Assembly: GCA_902651635.1 (NCBI GenBank) | Contig: CACRSC010000009.1 | Coordinates: 1-64,000, forward strand | Direction: 5' to 3' | Length of the DNA stretch: 64,000 nt | Source: Mastigamoeba balamuthi | Taxonomy: Eukaryota; Evosea; Mastigamoebida; Mastigamoebidae | Part shown: one piece after another, positions 33,821 to 46,300 of the stretch | How the letters are laid out: every line of letters starts with the position of its first letter | Position numbering within the stretch: the stretch's first letter is position 1 | Program-made: the position numbers and the translations under genes | Notes under the pieces: model-generated | What the model was told of the DNA's origin: nothing | Seen by the model: the letters and a program-made list of their open reading frames with translations, nothing else | Databases searched by the model: none

Positions 33821-36194
33821 TCAAGGGGCCTGGGGCTTCTTGCGCTGGTTACGCTTTGGCTTCTCCTCGACGTACACGCATCCCGGAGGCAGAGACCTGG
33901 CAGCCGCCTGAGCGCGAGGCGACTGCTGTGCTGCGCCCGCAGCGCCCGCAGCGCGCTGCTGCCCACGGCCGTAAACCGTGACGCCGCCCTGCTCGCCCTG
34001 GTCCCTCAGAGCCCACCCAGTGGCGTTGGGGTGGCGGTACTTGGCCGGCGCCGCCGGAACCACCGGCGCAGCGGCCGTCTCTCCCTTCTTCTGCGTCTTG
34101 AAGTGCGACGCCTTGCTCGGCGGGAACTTCGACGCAGCCTCCGGCCTCCACAGGAACTGCGTGTGCCGCACTGTGAGCTGCGTGACACCAGCTTGGCTGG
34201 GGGTGTATGGAATACCTCGTAGAGCTCCGGGACCTCGACGCGGAGGACCTGGGCGCCGTTGCTGTCAAAGAAGCGGTAGCCGTTGTCGACCCTACGGCGC
34301 GGGGCGCAGATCGCGCACGCGACGTAGTTCGAGTCAGGGCTCCACGCCCACGACGTGCTCGTGTGCGCCTGCGCGCCCCCGATCTTCTCGAAGCCCTTGG
34401 TCGTAAAGAAGTCCATGTCTCCCGCAAGGTTCTGGAACCCGGCGACGTACAGGCAAGTGCCGTCGGGCGAGAACAGCGCCGTGTTGCGCCCCAGCGGCCC
34501 CACATCGGCCTTGGGCGTGTACGACGTCGCAGTCACGCTGAAGATCGACGTCATCGCGGGCATGACTGCCAGCGCCCTCTCGTCAGTGCACGGCGCCAAG
34601 AAATCGACTCGGTTTCGGGCGGTACGCACAGCCGTAGACAATGGCGAACATGTCACCCTTGGGGCTCCACGCCATGTCGTGGATGCCGCCCTCCTTCTCT
34701 GCACAGCAACCGTCAGTCCATGGCAGTGGGGGGGAGGGGAGGAGGAGTGTTGGAGGTCGCACTCAGCGCGACGGTGCCGTTGCTCTCGGGCTTCTTGGTG
34801 AAGAGGATGTACGCGCAGCTCTGGCCGTAGTACGACTTGCCGGTCGGGTCCATGTCGGTGCTGGCGTTGGCCAGCAGCACGCCGCCCGCGGGGCTCCACT
34901 CGAGCGTGCAGTACTGCGCCTGCAGGAACTTGCGCCTCGACACAAACTCGTTGTTGCCCACGCGCGGCCACTCGTAGATCGACACCGACGCCATCTCGCC
35001 CTTGCGCTCGGCGACGAACACGGCGACCTGGTACTTGGGGCCCTGGTTCTGCGGCTGCGAGCCCGAGGCGAGGGCTGCGAGGTCCGACTCGGTCATGCGG
35101 GCTGCCTGCTGGCCCTGCTGGTGGTTGCCAGTGGCGGGCTGCACGACAGGGCTCCACGCAAACTGCGTCAGCCCCGGGGCGCTGATGTGCGAGCGCTCCG
35201 AGCGCATCGTGTGGCCCTCGAAGAACTCGACGCCGTCGTTCACAAGGCGCGCGGCCAGAGCCTCGTCGCTCGTCCACCTGATCGCGGGCCACTGGTCCGG
35301 GTTCGGCGGAATCTTCTTGGAGAACCTGGAATCGGTGCCGGAATATTAAGCGCGGAGCTGGAGTTGAACCCGCGTACTTGGCGACAGGGGCGGAGACATC
35401 GGAGACCTTCCAGACGAGAAGGTTGGGCTCCTCGGACTCGTTCATCCTCTCCCACGTGACGACAAACGTGCCGAGCGGCGACACCGACACGCGGGTGACG
35501 CCGGGGTGCTCGATCGTGCAAACGGTCTCGAGCGTGTCGGTGTTGGTCACCACGACCTGCTTCTGCCGGACAACGGCCAGGAGCGACCCGTCGCGAGAGT
35601 ACTCAGCTCTCACTGCGTCCTTGAACGTCAGCTGCTCGACCGGCTGTGCGACGTGGAACAAGGGTCAAATCGGACCAAAATCAAATCGCGAAGGATGAGC
35701 TGGCGCAGGCAAACCGAAGAGAAAGAGATCAGGAAATTCTAACCACTTCCTGAGAATTTGATCACACAGCGAGGTGCCTTGCCCCCTTCCCATTCGCCCA
35801 GCCCCTCACATCCCCCCGCTGTCAGCAGCCGCCTTTGCCGGGGTCGGGACCTTGAGTGCACTGCGGAGGCAGCCTTTCATACGGGCAGCGCCAGGCCTCT
35901 CGGGGCTCGCGGTGGTGATCGAGACACCCGCTTCAAGGCAACTGAAGAGACAGGGGTTGTGTGTGTGTATGTGTGTAACATCGTTACCTGCGGCGCGCTG
36001 GAGGCGTCCCACCAGAACGTCTCCGAGCCCTGCCGGCTGATGACGGTGAACTGCTGGCGTGGCCCAGGCGCCGTCGCTGCGGGGGTAGGCGACGACGCGG
36101 GCGCCGGCGACCTGCTGCTCTTGGCGCCAGGCGGCGGCGAGTTCGCGCTCTGCGCCTGGGGCGATACGGTGCGGGCTGCGGGTACCTCCGACAT
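33821..36194 (-). CDS. EIF2A: Eukaryotic translation initiation factor 2A
   Basis: WD40-propeller factor that can deliver initiator or alternative tRNA to the 40S subunit. Exon 1 (MSEVPAART...QQFTVISRQGSETFWWDASSAPQ) splices to PVEQLTFKDAVRAEYSRDGSLLAVV. Propeller blades are clear: VSVSPLGTFVVTWER, WTSDEALAARLVNDGVEFFEG, YCTLEWSPAGGVLLANASTDMDPTGKSYYG, HDMAWSPKGDMFAIVYG, ALFSPDGTCLYVAGFQNLAGDMDFF, and WAWSPDSNYVACAICAPRRRVDNGYRFFD. The C-terminal tail is basic (EEKPKRNQRKKPQAP), as in the family. About six introns. It is divergent from the nucleotidyltransferase gene over 115 bp. Confidence 0.93.
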
Positions 36195-36308
36195 GTGCGG
36201 TGCTTGCGGCGCTGGGCGTGAGAGTTCTCTGCGCGACGGGTGCGCGGGCGAGATGGCGACGGAGCGCTACGGGGGAAGAGAGAGTCCTAAGAAAAGCCGC
36301 CCCTGCTG
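36195..36308. promoter_or_regulatory. Putative bidirectional promoter
   Basis: Only 114 bp separate the ATGs of eIF2A (-) and the nucleotidyltransferase (+), so both promoters must overlap here unless the downstream ATG at 36372 is used. No TATA-like box is obvious. Confidence 0.4.
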
Positions 36309-37790
36309 ATGTCACTCCCGACATCATTTGGAGATTCCGTCAGTATCTTCCACCAGACGCGCGTCGCCGCCATGCCCAACCAGCGCACCCCAAGGCGCCA
36401 GGCGCCCGGACAGGCCGCGTCGGGGCCATCCCGCAGGTCGGCTCAGAAACAGAAGGCTCCTCACCAGCAGCCCCAGACGCCGAGGAGCAGCGGAAAGCGC
36501 CCCCGCGAGGAGCCCCGCCCCAACACAGCGGCCCACTCGGACGGCGAGTCCACGGCCGCCACGCCGCAGGCCCCTCGCAGAAGCTCGGGCAAGCACGGCG
36601 AGCCCATCCGGTGCGCCAAGTGTGCGGCGGTGCTGTGGAGCGCAGAGGAGCACGAGCAGCACGAGGAGCGCCGGCACAGCGCCCGCGCCGCCTCGGAGGA
36701 CAGCAAGTGCGCGGCGCCGGCGATCGACGCCGCCCGCAACGCCAAGACGAGCGAGGCCGCCGCCGCCTGGTGGGCGCAGCAGCGGTCGCCTGCGGACCTG
36801 GTCTCGCGCCAGCGGCTCGTCAGCGAGCTGCGCACGGTGGTCGTCAACGCGTTCGGCCCCGCCGCCGACGTGAGGCCCTTCGGGTCGTTCGCCAGCGGCC
36901 TGTGGACCCGCGAGAGCGACGTCGACATCGCCGTCATACTGCCCGAGCGCGAGTACCCCACGGGGGCGCTGAGCCAGCAGTCGCAGCCCGCCACCAAGCG
37001 CAGCAAGATGAACGACCCGACGCACCAGTTCGAGGTCCGGACCCTGCGCAAGCTCCGCAAGCACCTCTACGGCTTCGTCGCCGGCAACGACGTGGAGATG
37101 ATCGCCCACGCCAAGGTGCCCATCCTGCGCTGCGGGCCCTGCAAGCACACGGGCCTCAGCTTCGACGCCAACGTCGGGCGCGACTACGGCTGCGCCAACA
37201 GCCTCCTCGTGGCCGACTACCTCCTGCTCGACCCGCGCGCGCCCGTCGTCGTCGCCGCGGCGCGCCAGTGGGGCAAGCTCGTCGGCGCCACGCTCATGCC
37301 CTACGCCATCATGTCCCCCTACGCGCTCGTCATCTGCGTGCTGTGCTACCTGCAGCTCCGCGGCGTGCTGCCGTGCCTGCACTCGAGCGAGCTCGTGGCG
37401 ACCAACGGCGAGAAGGTCTTCTGCGCCGAGGCGGCCAGGAAAGGCCAGCCGATGCCCGAGTGGGCCCGCGGGGTCGCCACGTGGAAGTCGAGCTGCGCCG
37501 CCTCTGTCGCGGACCTGCTCGTCGGGTTCTTCTCGTGGGTCGCCGTCGGCGTCGACTGGCACAGGGAGGCCCTGTCGCTGAGGCTGGGCAGGGTGGTCGC
37601 CAAGAGCGAGCTCGGCGTCGAGCCCGACGCGACGGTCGTCGTCGAGGAGCCGCTGCAGCGCACCAACCTCGGCTCGCGCGTGTCGCAGGACTCCCTCGAC
37701 GTGCTCGTCGACGAGTGCCGCTGCGTCGCGTACGCCCTCATGAACGCGGACCCCGGCACCCCGGACTTCGCCAAACTCCTGGGGTTCTAA
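36309..37790 (+). CDS. Non-canonical poly(A)/terminal uridylyltransferase
   Basis: Adds nucleotides to RNA 3' ends (TUTase/Cid1/TRF4-type superfamily). A single exon of 493 codons, unusual in this intron-rich window. The N-terminus is basic and disordered, followed by one C2H2-like finger (CAKCAAVLWSAEEHEQHEERRH). The catalytic domain has FGSFASGLWTRESDVDIAVIL (G-S and D-x-D), the third acidic site in LSFDANVG, and a PAP-associated region from ADYLLLDPRAPVVVAAARQWGKLVG to WVAVGVDWHREALSLR. Uridylyl versus adenylyl specificity cannot be decided by eye. ATG 36372 (MPNQRTPRR) is an alternative start. Confidence 0.87.
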   Translation: MSLPTSFGDSVSIFHQTRVAAMPNQRTPRRQAPGQAASGPSRRSAQKQKAPHQQPQTPRSSGKRPREEPRPNTAAHSDGESTAATPQAPRRSSGKHGEPIRCAKCAAVLWSAEEHEQHEERRHSARAASEDSKCAAPAIDAARNAKTSEAAAAWWAQQRSPADLVSRQRLVSELRTVVVNAFGPAADVRPFGSFASGLWTRESDVDIAVILPEREYPTGALSQQSQPATKRSKMNDPTHQFEVRTLRKLRKHLYGFVAGNDVEMIAHAKVPILRCGPCKHTGLSFDANVGRDYGCANSLLVADYLLLDPRAPVVVAAARQWGKLVGATLMPYAIMSPYALVICVLCYLQLRGVLPCLHSSELVATNGEKVFCAEAARKGQPMPEWARGVATWKSSCAASVADLLVGFFSWVAVGVDWHREALSLRLGRVVAKSELGVEPDATVVVEEPLQRTNLGSRVSQDSLDVLVDECRCVAYALMNADPGTPDFAKLLGF

Positions 37791-38020
37791 GGCACAGCCA
37801 GCCCCCCGCACCCTCGATGGGCACTTTTGTTCTCCCGGGCAAAGCGTAACCACCCCGAACTCAAACGCACTGCGGACAGCGGGATCGCCACAACAAACAA
37901 GTCACCTTCCTCTTTTTGTTTCCTTCGCGTTTTTTGTGTTGCGTACTACGACACACGCATTACCGCACGTGGCCGCCTGAACCGAAGACGAGAGAGAGCC
38001 TGAACGACCGCGACCGCGCA

Positions 38021-40121
38021 CTACAAGTTGGCCGGGGTGACCGACGGGGCGGCAGGCGCTGTTATCGTGAACGTGCCGGTCATGTCGCTCCCCGCGCGGG
38101 GGCGCATCTCGAAGCCGCCGGGGAGCTCGCCGGTGCCGGGTGGCGAGGCTGGGGGCGTGAGGCACATGTCCTTGATCAGGCGCATGAGGAACGTGACCTC
38201 GCGCTCGGCCAGCACGAACGCCTCGGTGACGACGCCGCCGACCTGGCGGCTGTGCGCGGCGCACATCTCGCTCGGCGTCCGCATGATGCAGGGCGCGAGG
38301 ACCGTCGCGAGGTTGACGGCGTTCATGCGCGTGTGCTCGACGTTCTCGGGGCGCGCCATCACCTGCAGCAGCCTGACCAGGTGCTCGAGGATGTTCCTGT
38401 GCGTCTCGGGGAGGCTCTCGACGACGGCGATGGGCGGCTCCTCGCGGATGATGGCCGCGATGTACTGCGCCGGGGGGATCAGCGGCTCGGGCAGGCGCGA
38501 CGTGAGCCACTTCTTGAGGACGACGGCCGCGAGGTGCGCTGTCACCGGCAGCTCTCCGCGGTCCATCGCGTCCATCGCGGCGTCGACGTCGGTCACCGAC
38601 AGCGACAGGCGGAAGATGCCCTCTGCGTGCAGCCCGCCCAGCTCCACGACGCGCTCGATGAGCTGGCGCACCACCAGCGTGCTCAGGCCCCACGGCTGCG
38701 TCATCAGCGTCGACGTCGCCCAGCGGGCGCTGGCCACCGACAGCGACCGCTTGCGGATGATGCCCGTCAGGCTCATCCGCGCGCGCATCTGCGGCGACCC
38801 GGGCGTCGACGCCGACGTCTCGCGCTGCAGGTTGCTGGCGCACGTCATCGGCGGCGGCGGCGAAACCGACGGCGACGGCGACGGCGGCAGAGAGAGCGAG
38901 TGCGGCGACACGCGCGGCGAGCTCAGCGGCGAGCGCGGGGACGGCGGCGGGCGCGAGCACCGCGGCGACGACGGCAGCACGAGGACCGTCGGCCTCGCGG
39001 CGACGAGCTTGGCGTTCATCTCCGCGAGGTCCGACTCGGGCGCCACCTGCGGCGCGCGCGACGAGCTCTTGACGGCCGAGCGCAGCGACTTGACCCACGC
39101 GGACTCGGCCTCCCGGACGCCCTGCAGCACAGCCTGCAGCTCCGTCAGGCGCGAGAGCAGCGCCGCGTCGATGTCCCTCTGCAGCGCCGGGAGGTCGCTG
39201 GCGCGGTGGCGCTCCTCGAGGTCGCGCCCCGCGGTGATGTCCTCGAGGCAGCGGGCCTCGCACGCGGAGACCTCGTCCGCGAGGCGCTGCGCGGACTTGG
39301 AGAGCTTGGCGCGCTTCTTCTGCGACTGCTCGTGCTCGTACGCGAGCTTGGTGTGCTCGAGGTCCGACCAGAGGCGGGCCAGCGCCTCGCGGCCAGCAGC
39401 GACCTTGTCCTTGCTGGCGGCGAGCTCCTCGGCTATCTTCTCGCCTCTCCTCCGCAGCTGATCGGGTGGGAGTTCGCACAAGTCAGCCGCAGGGTTTGTA
39501 ATGGCAATGGTGGACAGGCCCACGTTCTTCGGCCCCCGTTCCCCCCGAGAAGAACAAGCATGGCATCAGCGACGCTAAAATGCTCGCATCCATGGAAATC
39601 ACCCCGAGGACCACCCGAAAAGGGGAATGGAACCGGGGGTGCCTGTGTGTACGTGCACTGGGGTGCCTGTGTGTGTGTGGCGCGGGCGTATGCAGTGGAG
39701 AACGAACCTCAGCACACGACTCGTCTGAGCGTTCCACCAAGGCGCACAGGCGATTGTGACACGCCGTGAGCTTCTCCGCAAGCCTCGATGCCGCGATTGC
39801 CTGAGCCCCCTGCGCCTCGTACATGGCCCTCCACAGGCAGTTGACCGAACTGGCGCAGGGACAGCCGATGGCTCAGTTGGCGCTGGGGGGTGGGGAGGGG
39901 GCATCAGCTGCATCGTGGGCGCACCTTTCCTCCAACCAGAGCTGCGTCGGCGCGACCTTGAGCGTCTCGGTGAGTGCAGCTGCTGTTTTGGATGCGTCCG
40001 ATGCGCGTCTGCCGAGCGCCTCGCAGGCCTCGTGCAAAGACGCGGCCTTGCGCTGCAGCTCGTCGATGGACTCGTACCACAGGGCGCTGGTCCCCGAGTT
40101 GCGCGCAGTCTCTGTCGCCAT
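38021..40121 (-). CDS. Coiled-coil (F-BAR/BAR-like) RhoGAP, paralogue A
   Basis: Rho-family GTPase-activating protein. Start MATETARNSGTSALWYESIDELQRKAASL. The N-terminal half is helical and rich in Lys, Glu and Ala (EELAASKDKVAAGREAL...EVSACEARCLEDITAG), of BAR-superfamily type. A Ser/Pro linker follows, then a RhoGAP domain with the arginine-finger motif GLHAEGIFRLS, LKKWLTSRLPEPLIP and NLATVLAPCIMRTP. Four exons or so. The next upstream gene on this strand is a paralogue with the same architecture, so this is a tandem duplication. It probably links curved membrane to actin regulation. Confidence 0.87.
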
Positions 40122-40421
40122 CTCGGGCAGCAGTGTCGCCCGCGGGCAGGGACCGGTCTGGGGTTCTTTATTTAGTACCCGAGGATACAAGAATGGCGAG
40201 ATTGAATAATTGTACCCCCCGAATTCACGGCTATTTAGAGGAGTGCCCGAGCTTGGTCTTCTGACGCGCAGTTCCGTTTTGACACTGCGATATCTCTGGC
40301 CAATCGACCCCACACGCGCAGCGCTTGTTTCAGCCGCCAAGAGAATCAGCACTGGCAGTTTCGCATACAAAAACAAAGCGGTAGCCCTTTGAGTAACTCG
40401 GCTTACGTAGCAGCCCCGCCT
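40122..40421. other. Intergenic between the RhoGAP paralogues
   Basis: Upstream region of paralogue A and downstream of paralogue B. No recognisable element. Confidence 0.4.
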
Positions 40422-43104
40422 CTAATCGTCCGTACTCGCCTCGCCCTCCGGCAGTAGCGGCATGCTCATCGACAGGCTGCTTCGCCCGCACGTCGACGAG
40501 CCAGGCTCGCTCCTAGCACTCATCGGCGACGCCGTAGGGTCCATGTCGGTTATCAGGCGCATAAGGAACTTGCACTCCCTCTCCGCAAAGATGAACGCCT
40601 CCGTGGCGACGCCGCCGACCTGCTGCTGCTGGCACAGCTGGTTTGGCGTGCGCATGATGCACGGCGCGAAGACGGTGGCGAGGTTGCTGATGCCCATCTT
40701 TGTGTGCTCCTCGTTCTCGGGCTTGGCCATGACCTGCAGGAACCGCACGACCGTCTCCAGAATGGACTTGTGCGTCTCCGGCAGGGTTTCCAGCACAGCC
40801 AGTGGCGGCTCCTCTCGCTCTATCGCCGCGACACTGCAGGGAGGCGCCGTGGTGAGCTGCGTCCCCCGAGACCATTTGAAGGTTCCGTGCAGCGGGTCTC
40901 TTCCGCGGGACGGGTGCCAGCAGGCCACTACGCACTATTGCGCCGGAGGGATGAGGGTCTCGGGCAGCTTGTTGGTCAGCCAGCGCTTGAGGACGGACCC
41001 AGCGAGGTGGGCCGTGCGCGGGAGCTCGCCGCTGGACTCCATCGCCTCCATAGCAGCCTCGACCTCCGTGAGCTTCGGCGAGAGCCGGAAGATGCCCTCT
41101 GTTGTCTGCCCGCCGAGCTCGATCACGCGGTCCACCAGCTGCTTCACCGTCTTCTCCGCCTCGGACCAGCTCTGCGACGCGTTGCTGCTCGCAGCCGCGT
41201 GCGGCTGGGGCGGCGGGACAGCGACCCTGGCCAGCGAGAACGACCGCATGAGGCCCACTATCCTGCTGTCCCTCCTCGGCCTCGTCTGCGGCATCTGCTG
41301 CGAGGACCCCAGGCTCCCAGTGCTCCCCGACAGCGACAGCCGCAGGTGCGGCGACCCGCCAGGCGACGGCGACGCCGGCGGGGACCCGATCGAGGGCGGC
41401 GGCGAGCGAGAGGGCGACTGCGGCAGCGACTTGCAGGACCGCGGGTTGGTGGGAGACGAGGCCGGCGTGGGGCGGGCGTTCTGTATGCGCGTGATCATGT
41501 CGCTGAGGTCCGCGCCCTCGCTGTGCATCGCAATCGCCGAGGTCACGGGCGACAGCGAGTTGCCGATCGCCGTGGACCGCTCCGACTCGGCCCTCGAGAT
41601 GTCGCTGAGCACCTCGCGCATCCCGTTCATCCTCATCATCATCGCACTCTCAAAGTCCTGCGCTAAGTCGTGAGGAGCACAAACAGGCAGGGAGGCCCGG
41701 GGGGGCCCCAGAGCGTGCTCAAGAGACGCAAGAGCTGGCTGCGGGCCGGAGAGCAGAGGGCGGGGCGGACGCACGTCCATGAGGGAGGGCATAATGGCGT
41801 TCTTGTGCGTCTCCTCGGCGTCGCGGTAGGCCGACTGCGACGCGAGGGACTTGGCCTCTGCCTGCGCGACCTCCTCGGCGAGCTTCTCGACCTCCTTGTG
41901 GTACTTGGACCGCCGCTTGAGCGACGTCTCCTCCTTCTCGGCCACCTTGCGCTGCTCGTGCTCCACAAAGAGCACCGCCAGCCTCTCCTTGTCCTCGGCC
42001 GCCCTCGCGCGCACCTCCGCCAGCTGCGCAAACGCCACCTCCGCCTTCTTCGCGAGCTGCCAGCGGCGGCAGCAGCAGCATCGCGGCGCGAACACGCACA
42101 CAGCGGTCATCAGATGCGCTGCTGCTGGGCAGGTAGGGTCTTTACGGCCGCGTTCTCAGAATATTCAAGAAAGATGCACTTCCAACGGGAAACAGGAGGA
42201 AAACACGACACCGCCCCCGTGCGTCGCGCCCTTTCCGAGGTGCACGGGGGGTGCTTTTCCTCGGGCCCCGGGCCCCCCCAGGGCGCTTGCCAAGCGGAGG
42301 CAACGCGACGTGGGGTGGGGTCCGGTACCCGAACCAGGCCTCGGGAAAAACAAACAGAACGGGGCACACACAGAGAGCAGAGGGCACAGCAGAGGGGGGG
42401 AAAAGCTGTCCCAAACGGCAAAGACGCCTTCTGCAGGCAGTGCACGTCTCGTGCACGGGCCTGGGCTGCGTCCCGGACAGGCGCGGCGCGGCCCCGCGCA
42501 GCCGCCGCGGCCGCGGGGGCGCGGGAGAGAAAAAAGGAGGTTCGAACCGACGACACGCGCAGGTCGAACGTGTCGGCGACGCCCAGCAGGCGCTTGCTGC
42601 TCTCGTCGAGCGTCAGCGAGAACGCCATCTCCGCGGCGGACTGCGCGCACTGCCCCTGGTACATGGCTGCCCACAGCGCGCTCATCGCCCTGAACCGGAA
42701 CCCAGCGAGCGCGCGCCGCAATTCGCAATTCCCCAATTCAGCGGCAATTCAAACGGCCGGCGGGTCTGGGGGGCTGCCCCGCCGGTTTCAGCGGGCGGGC
42801 GGGCGCGCGGACGGTTCTTCCATCGCGAGGTACGAGGGCACTTGCTTGAGGCACTCGGCCAGGGCGGCCACGTGGCGCGCGGCGTCGGCTGCGCGGAGGG
42901 CGAGGGCGCGGCAGGCCTCGCGCAGCGACGCCGACTTGTGCGCCATCTCCTCGCTCGCCGCCCGCCACACGGCCTGCGTGACCTGCGCCGCCCGAGCAGA
43001 GGACCACCCAGGGGACCCACCCACCCGCGGCAGATGCGCGTGCAGGGGTTGGAAAACTGGAGGTGCACGGGGGGCGGAGGGACAAGGGGCACACGCACGT
43101 CCAT
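40422..43104 (-). CDS. Coiled-coil (F-BAR/BAR-like) RhoGAP, paralogue B
   Basis: Same layout as the downstream gene. A two-codon first exon, MD (ATG 43104, donor GTGCGT), appears to splice to VTQAVWRAASEEMAHKSASLREACRAL, which aligns with TSALWYESIDELQRKAASLHEACEAL of paralogue A. The next exon (AMYQGQCAQSAAEMAFSL) aligns with AMYEAQGAQAIAASRLAEKL. Then come the helical region (QLAKKAEVAFAQLAEVRARAAEDKERL), a Ser/Pro linker and a RhoGAP domain (TTEGIFRLSPK, LKRWLTNKLPETLIPPAQ, NLATVFAPCIMRTP). Introns near 40840-40940 and 41680-41790 interrupt it. The first-exon model is inferred from the paralogue. Confidence 0.83.
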
Positions 43105-43353
43105 CTCTCTGCTCTCCGGAGATCTCGGAATGTGAGCAAAAGATACCGCGATCAATCACGCCGCTGCCCCGGCAGGGAAATATCAACCGCTGCTCGATTT
43201 CTTCGCTTGATTTTGATTTGCCAGTTACGGCATCTTCTTTGTGCGGCACCGCAGGAAAGAGAAGGATTCTTGTCAATCGATCGACTTGCTTCGGTTTCTC
43301 CCGGAATGACAGGCTCTGCGTTGCGATGCGAAACGAAAGCGCTCTTCGGTTCT
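43105..43353. other. Short intergenic region
   Basis: Between the P-glycoprotein stop and the RhoGAP-B start. It holds AT-richer sequence with no recognisable feature. Confidence 0.4.
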
Positions 43354-46300
43354 TCATTTCATGTGGTGGCTGACCAAGTTGAAATAGTGACCCTGCAGCT
43401 GCATGAGCTCCGTGTGCGTGCCAGTCTCCACGACCACGCCCTTGTCGATGACCGCGATCTTGTCCGCAGCCACCACGGTGCTGAGCCTGTGGGCAATCAC
43501 GATCGTGGTCCTGCCGCCCCGGGCCCTGTCCAGCGCGTCCTGGACGACCGCCTCGCTGGCGCTGTCCAGGGCGCTGGTCGCCTCGTCGAGCAGCAGGATC
43601 CTGGGGTTCCTCACGAGCGCCCGGGCGATGGCGATCCTCTGCTTCTGCCCTCCGCTCAGGTTGGTGCCCTTCTCGGTGATGGGCGTGCTGTAGCCCTGCG
43701 GGAACGAGCTGATGAACCCGTGGGCGTTGGCCGCCCGAGCCGCGGCGACGACCTCCTCCTCGGTTGCGTTGCCGCCGGGCTTGCCCAGCGCGATGTTCTC
43801 GCGGATGGTCGCGGCGAAGAGGACGGGCTCCTGGCCGACGAGCCCGATTTGCGACCGGAGCCAGCTGACGTCGATGTCCCTGGCCCGCATCCCGTCGATG
43901 AGGACCTCGCCCGACAGCGGGTCGTACATGCGCTCCAGCAGCGACACGACGGTGCTCTTCCCGCAGCCGCTGGCGCCCACGAGGGCGAGGGTCTGGTTGG
44001 GCCGTGCCAGCAGGCTCAGGCCGCGGAGAATCAGCTGCCCCGGACGCGTCGGGTACTCGAACACGACGTCTCGGAACTCGATCTCCCCCTGGATGCGCTG
44101 CGGGGCCCCGTCTTGGCTCCCTGTCTCCGTCGCCGACTGGCGCGACTCGAGCCTCCTCTGGCGGTCTCGGGCCTGGGCGTCGGAGTCCTTTTGGCCTGGC
44201 CTGGCATACGCAAGGCCCTCTGGGGCCTCGACCTTTGGCTGCCGGTCGAGGAGCGCGAAGATGTGGTGGGCCGCAGCGATGGCCTTGCCGAAGTCCGGAA
44301 GGTAGGCCGAGACCTGGCCCACGGCGACGGCGCCGAACATCATGCCACTCTCCGCCCGCAGGACGTCCTCGAACGTGACCCCCTCGGACGGGTTGCCCAC
44401 GAGCCTTCCTCCGTACCACAGAGCCAGAGCCGCAATCCACATCCCAGCAGACTGGGTGGCACCGACAAATGTGAGCCGGATGCGAGCGAATGTGGGCACC
44501 CACGTTGACGAGCCCCCCTGCAAGGGCGTGCGAGTACATGGCCTTGCGGCTGTTGGCGTCGACGGTCCCCTTGACCAGGTCGACGTACTGGTCCCTGAAG
44601 TGGCTCTCTCGGCCCATGACCAGCACTGTCCTGGGGTTCTCGAACGCCTGGTTCGCGATCTGCCCTGCGTCCTCGTACGCTTGCTGCGGTGCCGTCAGAG
44701 GGGCAATGCAACTGCGCGAGTGGGCGCACCTTGAGCTCCATCTGGTACGATATCATTCTTCGGAAATCGATGGCTGCAGCGACGCCGAGGAACGGGACGA
44801 CCGCAGAGACGACCAGAGCGACCTTCCAGCTGCCGGTGAAGGCGATTGCGACGCCGGCGGCGATCGTGGACACCATCGAGAGGAGAACGGCGAGCTGGTT
44901 GCCCGTCAGGTTGTGGAGCATCGTGGCCTCGGTGGCGAGCCTCGTTGTGAGGACCCCGGTCATGTTCCTCTTGTCGTCGAACCACCCGATCTCCTGGCGC
45001 ATCATCGCCTTGAAGCACTCGTAGCGCAGGTACTTGGTCTGCCGCTCTCCTGCGATGTCGATCAGCGCGTTGGCCGTCACGGCGCCGATGAACGTCCAGG
45101 CCCCGAGGATGCAGAACGCGACTGCCCAGAACGAGATCTTGTGGTGGTGCTCTGTATCGTCTCCAGTCCCGGGGACATAGAACAGCTCCGAGACGATCTG
45201 CATGAGATGTGTTAGATGGCCGGTATTTCAGGGGAAATCGATGGACGGCACCTCGCTGAAAATGAGCGCGTAGACAGGGAAGATGGCGCCGTTGATCACG
45301 CTCGCCAGGCTGGACACAAGGACGTAGATCCAGTCTGGGCGCAGGACCCCGAATGCTCGGAGGACTGTGGCGAACTTGACTTCCTTCCTCGGGGACTCCT
45401 CATCTTGCGGTCCCGACTCTTCCTCCTCCTTCATCTCAACGACCTCGCGGTTGTTGAGGGCCTCCTCAGCCTTCTCCTTCTTCTCCTGCTGCTCCGCCAG
45501 TTGCTGCCTCATGAGCAACTTGTAGTACAGACCCTTCTTGGCGACGAGCTGCTCGTGGCTGCCCTGCTCCTCGACTCTGGGCTGGCGGTGAGAGAAGGGT
45601 CCCCTGCACTGCCTCGCACCTTCCACCCTTGAAGGCCACGATAAGGTCTGCGTTGCGGACTGTGGACAGGCGGTGCGCAATGATGATGCACGTGACTCCG
45701 TGAGAGATGTTGTCGATGGCCTCCTGGACAATCCGCTCGCTCGTCGCGTCGAGCGCAGAGGTCGCCTCGTCGAACAGCAGCAGCTTGGGCCTTCTGACCA
45801 GCGCACGCGCGATTGCAATCCTCTGCTTCTGTCCTCCAGACAGCTGGGCGCCCCTCTCTCCCACGAGCGTGTCGTAACCCATCGGCAGCGCCGCGATGAA
45901 ATCGTGCGCGTTGGCCTTCTTGGCCGCGCTCTCGATCTGCTCCAGAGTAACTGGGCCCTGCGTGCTTGATCGGTGAGTTCGCGCTCTGTCCCATGAGAGG
46001 GCCACGCACTGTGGCCCCCAGGGCGATGTTATCCTTGATGGACATGGCGAAGAGGACGGGCTCCTGCGACACGACGCCGATCTGGCTGCGCAGGTGCTTG
46101 AGGTTGATCGTGTTTATCGGGTGGCCGTCGACGAGAATGGCCCCGAACGTCGTCGGGATGTCGTACATGCGCTCGAGGAGCCCCACCGCCGTGCTCTTGC
46201 CGCACCCGCTGGGCCCCACGAAGGCGACGGTCTGCCCGCTCTTGATGCTGAGCGTGAAGTCGTTGAGGATCTCGACCTCTGGCCTCGTCGGGTAGCGGAA

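Noticed and set aside
36324-37853. 509-codon minus-strand frame opposite the nucleotidyltransferase
   Set aside because: Antisense shadow; the plus strand carries the catalytic motifs.
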